Part shown: in pieces, positions 7,373 to 10,271 of the stretch | Numbering within the stretch: the first letter of the stretch is position 1 | How the letters are laid out: each line of letters begins with the position of its first letter | Source of the DNA: Lentisphaerota bacterium | GTDB taxonomy: Bacteria > Verrucomicrobiota > Lentisphaeria > Oligosphaerales > Oligosphaeraceae | Assembly: GCA_012800625.1 (NCBI GenBank) | Contig: JAAZIY010000230.1 | Span: 1 to 10,271 of the forward strand | Length of the DNA: 10,271 nt | Direction: 5' to 3' | Made by a program: the position numbers and the translations under genes | Notes under the pieces: model-generated | Databases searched by the model: none | Told to the model about the DNA's origin: nothing | What the model saw: only the letters and a program-made list of their open reading frames with translations

Positions 7373-9721
7373 ATGGGGTTGCTTGACTGGATGATCGTGA
7401 TTATTCCTGTGATCGGTGTGCTCTGGCTGGGAATGTATTCGCGGCGTTATCTTACCGGTGTGGCAGATTTTCTGGCTGCAGGAAGGGTTTGTGGTCGCTA
7501 TGTCATCAGTGTTGGCGACATTGCCAACGCGCTATCTATTATCGGTCTGGTGGCCTATGTCGAGGTGCACTACAAAACCGGCTTCGCCCTGGCTTTTTGG
7601 CAGCATCTTACTGGCCCTTTGGGTATAGTTATGGGGCTGTTAGGCTTCTGCACCTACAGGTTTCGCGAAACCAAGTCTTTGTCGCTGGGGCAATTCCTCG
7701 AGATGCGCTATAACCGCAGCTTCCGCATCTTCGCCTCGGCGCTGCGCAGCCTCTCCGAGATGCTCGCCAATATGATCATGCCGGCCATCGCGGCGCGTTT
7801 TTTCATTTATTTCCTCGATTTGCCCAGACACTTCTATGTATTCGGCATAAAGTTTCCCACCTTCATGGTCATCGTCTTGATATGCCTTACGGTCGCCATA
7901 GGCATTATCTGCATGGGCGGCACCATGGCCCTGGTGATCACCGACGCGGTGCAGGGCATGATTTGCTTCCCGCTGATCGTCACCTTCGTTGTTTTCATGC
8001 TGTGGAAATTCAGCTGGACCAATGAGATCGTGCCGGTGATGATGGACCGTGTGGCTGGCGAAAGCTTTATTAACCCCTACGATTTATCCAAGCTGCGCGA
8101 CTTCAACTTGTTCCTTGTGGTCCTGGGTATCTTCACTGCCATTTTTCACCGCGCCAGCTGGATTGGTGCGGGCACCAGCACTGCGGCTCGCAATCCTCAC
8201 GAGCAGAAGATGGCCGCCTTGCTGGGCACTTGGCGCGGCTCGGTGGTCGCCATACTCTATGTGCTCATCGCGGTTACCATTATCACCTTGCTGAATCACC
8301 GCAACTGGAGTTCGGAGGCCAAGAACGTGCGCGACAATATCTCGCGGCGGGTGGCCGAGGAGCTGGTTGAAGACCCTGAGCAGAGAGCCGATTTTGTGCG
8401 ACGCATTCACGCCATACCGGTTCAAGTACACACCATAGGCGAGGACGAGCCTCTTTCGCAGACTAAGAATCTGGATACGCCTATACTTGATGAGGCGCAT
8501 ATAGCCTTGAAGGAGTATAACGGCGAGAGTCAGGGCAACGCCAAGTTCCAGCAGTTCCGCACCTTGTTCCACCAGCTCATGCTGGGCATGTCCATGCGTG
8601 AATTGCTGCCTCCCGGCCTGCTGGGCCTGTTCTGCCTACTCATGGTGCTGGCCATGATTTCCACTGACGATACGCGTATCTTCAGCGCCACCATCACGCT
8701 GACCCAAGACGTGGTCATGCCGCTTATCAAGCGTCCGCTGACCCCAAAACAGCATATTATGGCCATACGTCTGGTAGCCATAGGCATAGGCGTGTTCTTT
8801 TTTATTGGTTCATCATTCATGTCGCAGCTTGACTATATAAATCTTTTTGTGACCTTGATGACCACCATGTGGATGGGTGGCTGCGGACCAGTGATGATCT
8901 TCGGACTCTACAGCCGTTTCGGCACCACCGCAGGAGCCTTTGCATCGCTGGTCACCGGCATGTTAATGGGCTTCACCGGCATCTTTGTGCAACGCAACTG
9001 GGCACACCTGGTTTATCCTTGGATAGACAAGATGGGCTGGGTGGACTCCTTGGACCGCTTCCTCATCACTGTCTCCAAGCCCTTTGACCCCTTTATCGTC
9101 TGGAAAATGGATGCGGTCAAATTTCCCATCAACAGCTATGAGTACTACTTCATGACCATGATGATCACGCTTTTCCTCTACGTCGTGGTCTCCTATCTGA
9201 CCATGAAGGAGCCTTTCAACCTGGACCGCATGCTGCATCGCGGCATCTACAACGTGGAAGGCGAGAACAAGGAACAGCTGAAATGGTCCTTGGGCACAGT
9301 GTTCAGTAAGCTGCTGGGCATCACCAAGGAATATACCTTGGGCGACCGGTTTATCGCCTGGGGCTTCTTCCTCTACAGCTTCGTTTATAACTTCTTGGTC
9401 GTATTTGTCGGCGTGATTATTTGGAACGCCATTACCCCCTGGCCTATAGAATGGTGGGGACGCTACTTCTTCGTGGTCTATCTCCTGGTGCCCGGATGCA
9501 TGGCGGCATTCTCTACCTTCTGGTTTGGCATAGGCGGCTTCATTGACCTGTTCCGCCTGTTCAAGGACCTGAAGGCCAGAGTCGCCGACCCGCTGGACAA
9601 CGGCAGGGTCGAGGGCAATGTCTCGCTGGCCGACGTGGCCAAGTTTGAGGAGGCCGAAAGACGCCAGCTTGAGGCCAAGGAGTCGGAGCAGGAAATAGAC
9701 ATCAACAACCCTGAAATCTAA
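7373..9721 (+). CDS. Sodium:solute symporter, SSS family, with enlarged loop
   Basis: Inner-membrane protein of 782 residues that probably uses the sodium gradient to import a small solute; the substrate cannot be told from sequence. It starts directly with a membrane helix (LLDWMIVIIPVIGVLWLGMY). Next come YLTGVADFLAAGR and the helix with ALSIIGLVAYVEVHYKTG, both typical of the family's first core helix. Many further hydrophobic segments follow, about a dozen in all. ISTDDT at 430-434 matches the Ser/Thr-bearing helix that helps form the sodium site in characterised SSS transporters. WMGGCGPVMIFGLYSRFGTTAGAFASLVTGM is a typical later family motif. Residues 308-400 form a charged, non-membrane stretch, absent from compact members such as PutP, which with a long C-terminus makes the protein larger than usual (about 500-600 residues). 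The tail from about 732 is hydrophilic and acidic. The IclR gene downstream on the same strand suggests inducible catabolic use. Family call is secure. Confidence 0.92.
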   Translation: MGLLDWMIVIIPVIGVLWLGMYSRRYLTGVADFLAAGRVCGRYVISVGDIANALSIIGLVAYVEVHYKTGFALAFWQHLTGPLGIVMGLLGFCTYRFRETKSLSLGQFLEMRYNRSFRIFASALRSLSEMLANMIMPAIAARFFIYFLDLPRHFYVFGIKFPTFMVIVLICLTVAIGIICMGGTMALVITDAVQGMICFPLIVTFVVFMLWKFSWTNEIVPVMMDRVAGESFINPYDLSKLRDFNLFLVVLGIFTAIFHRASWIGAGTSTAARNPHEQKMAALLGTWRGSVVAILYVLIAVTIITLLNHRNWSSEAKNVRDNISRRVAEELVEDPEQRADFVRRIHAIPVQVHTIGEDEPLSQTKNLDTPILDEAHIALKEYNGESQGNAKFQQFRTLFHQLMLGMSMRELLPPGLLGLFCLLMVLAMISTDDTRIFSATITLTQDVVMPLIKRPLTPKQHIMAIRLVAIGIGVFFFIGSSFMSQLDYINLFVTLMTTMWMGGCGPVMIFGLYSRFGTTAGAFASLVTGMLMGFTGIFVQRNWAHLVYPWIDKMGWVDSLDRFLITVSKPFDPFIVWKMDAVKFPINSYEYYFMTMMITLFLYVVVSYLTMKEPFNLDRMLHRGIYNVEGENKEQLKWSLGTVFSKLLGITKEYTLGDRFIAWGFFLYSFVYNFLVVFVGVIIWNAITPWPIEWWGRYFFVVYLLVPGCMAAFSTFWFGIGGFIDLFRLFKDLKARVADPLDNGRVEGNVSLADVAKFEEAERRQLEAKESEQEIDINNPEI

Positions 9722-9748
9722 GCTGACAGAATTCTGAATACGAAACAC

Positions 9749-9838
9749 TGGAGGCTGCACGAAGACAGAGCAAGTTTTTTCCGGCTTTGCTTTAAGCTGG
9801 TTCTTTATTACTTGCTCTGTCTTGTTTTGCAGCCTTCA
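9749..9838. other. Long nested intergenic hairpin
   Basis: A 90-base region folds into three coaxial stems. The outer stem pairs 9749-9759 with 9828-9838 (11 pairs, one G-U). After a 2/4-base internal loop, 9762-9775 pairs perfectly with 9810-9823 (14 pairs, AAGACAGAGCAAGT). After a 5/9-base U-rich internal loop, 9781-9787 pairs with 9794-9800 (7 pairs, one G-U) closing a 6-base loop. It starts 27 bases after the symporter stop and ends 53 bases before the IclR start. The inner stem is followed by TTCTTTATT, so it could work as a weak terminator. The full structure is much longer than a standard terminator and has no U-run after its outer arm. It may instead be a structured RNA element or a palindromic repeat. 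The base pairing is direct; the function is unknown. Confidence 0.7.
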
Positions 9839-9891
9839 CTGCATTTCTGCCAGTCTAACCTTTGTGGGCGCGCTTCGCCACTTCTTTTGCC

Positions 9892-10271
9892 ATGACTGAT
9901 ATAAACTTCAAAACCCCTGTGGAGGCATTGCATCGCGGCCTGCGTATATTAGAGTTTTTGAGCAGCGAGCTTAGCGGACAGGGGCGCAGCCTGGCCTCAA
10001 TCTCTGAGCATATGAGTTTGCGCCGCAGCACGGTTCATAATCTCTTAAAGACTTTGTGCCTTTGCGGCTACGCCCGCAATCTAGGCTCCGGGGTCTATGT
10101 GCCGGGCTGGAAGCTGCATCGCTTGTCTCGGGAGGCCCAGCTGCGCGGCTTCAAGCGTGACCAGGTCATGCATATTCTGGGTGCCTTGGCCAAGACTCTG
10201 GGCGAATCGCTGGTCTTTGCCGCCCTGGTTGACTGTAGGCGCGTGGTTATTGCCCGGGCCAGCTGCGCCCA
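9892..10271 (+). CDS. IclR-family transcriptional regulator, 3' end cut off
   Basis: The first 126 codons of a DNA-binding regulator are visible, and the frame is open to the window edge. Residues 9-75 form the N-terminal winged helix-turn-helix of the IclR family. ALHRGLRILEFL is the first helix, SLASISEHMSLRRSTVHNLLKTL is the helix-turn-helix with the recognition helix near 44-56, and GYARNLGSGVYVPGWKL is the wing. From about residue 80 the ligand-binding domain begins (LGALAKTLGESLVFAALVDCRRVVIARA). Full family members are about 250 residues, so roughly half is missing. The ATG at 9892 is chosen because family similarity starts just after it. A TTG at 9862 is the only in-frame alternative before the stop at 9856. 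No Shine-Dalgarno sequence is visible before either. Placed after the symporter on the same strand, it may control that gene or genes further right; the effector is unknown. Confidence 0.88.
   Translation, partial: MTDINFKTPVEALHRGLRILEFLSSELSGQGRSLASISEHMSLRRSTVHNLLKTLCLCGYARNLGSGVYVPGWKLHRLSREAQLRGFKRDQVMHILGALAKTLGESLVFAALVDCRRVVIARASCA

Noticed and set aside
9750..9754. GGAGG as a ribosome site for a small gene in the symporter-IclR gap
   Set aside because: No start codon lies at suitable spacing downstream, and the bases are part of the outer hairpin arm.
8963..9760. 265-codon open frame on the minus strand opposite the symporter
   Set aside because: It mirrors the codon pattern of the real gene, matches no family I recognise and is Asp/His/Gln-rich as expected of an antisense shadow. 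Other long antisense frames under the A2M gene (such as 2324-2905 and 3485-4039) are rejected for the same reason.

Overview
The window holds four protein genes, all on the + strand. In order they are a serine O-acetyltransferase missing its first few residues, a very large secreted alpha-2-macroglobulin (A2M) family protein of about 2067 residues, a 782-residue sodium:solute symporter (SSS family) and the first 126 codons of an IclR-type regulator that runs off the right edge. I see no rRNA, tRNA, CRISPR array, insertion sequence or phage gene.

The sequence is moderately GC-rich and densely coded, with good AGGAGG-type ribosome sites in front of the A2M and symporter genes. The exported A2M protein implies a Gram-negative type envelope. 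The acetyltransferase type, the A2M protein with a long helical N-terminus and the enlarged SSS symporter beside a regulator together resemble PVC-group bacteria such as Lentisphaerae/Victivallales. This is inferred from gene style only and is not firm.

Layout: 1-911 acetyltransferase (cysteine biosynthesis); 912-1072 a 161-base gap with a short 10-base tandem repeat and the A2M ribosome site; 1073-7276 A2M; 7277-7372 a 96-base gap with the symporter ribosome site; 7373-9721 symporter; 9722-9891 a 170-base gap mostly filled by a 90-nt nested hairpin; 9892-10271 IclR regulator. No spacer exceeds 300 bases.

The acetyltransferase and the A2M gene have no evident functional link. The symporter and IclR gene may form a small uptake/regulation unit whose substrate cannot be read from the sequence. 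The points most worth a second look are: the A2M protein has kept the frame of the thioester motif but has Thr where the reactive Cys should be (GTSEQ); it still has an Ala/Met/Lys/Arg-rich linker where a protease bait region would sit; and the symporter and regulator are separated by an unusually long, nearly perfect stem-loop. I found no clear evidence of a wholly new multi-gene system.
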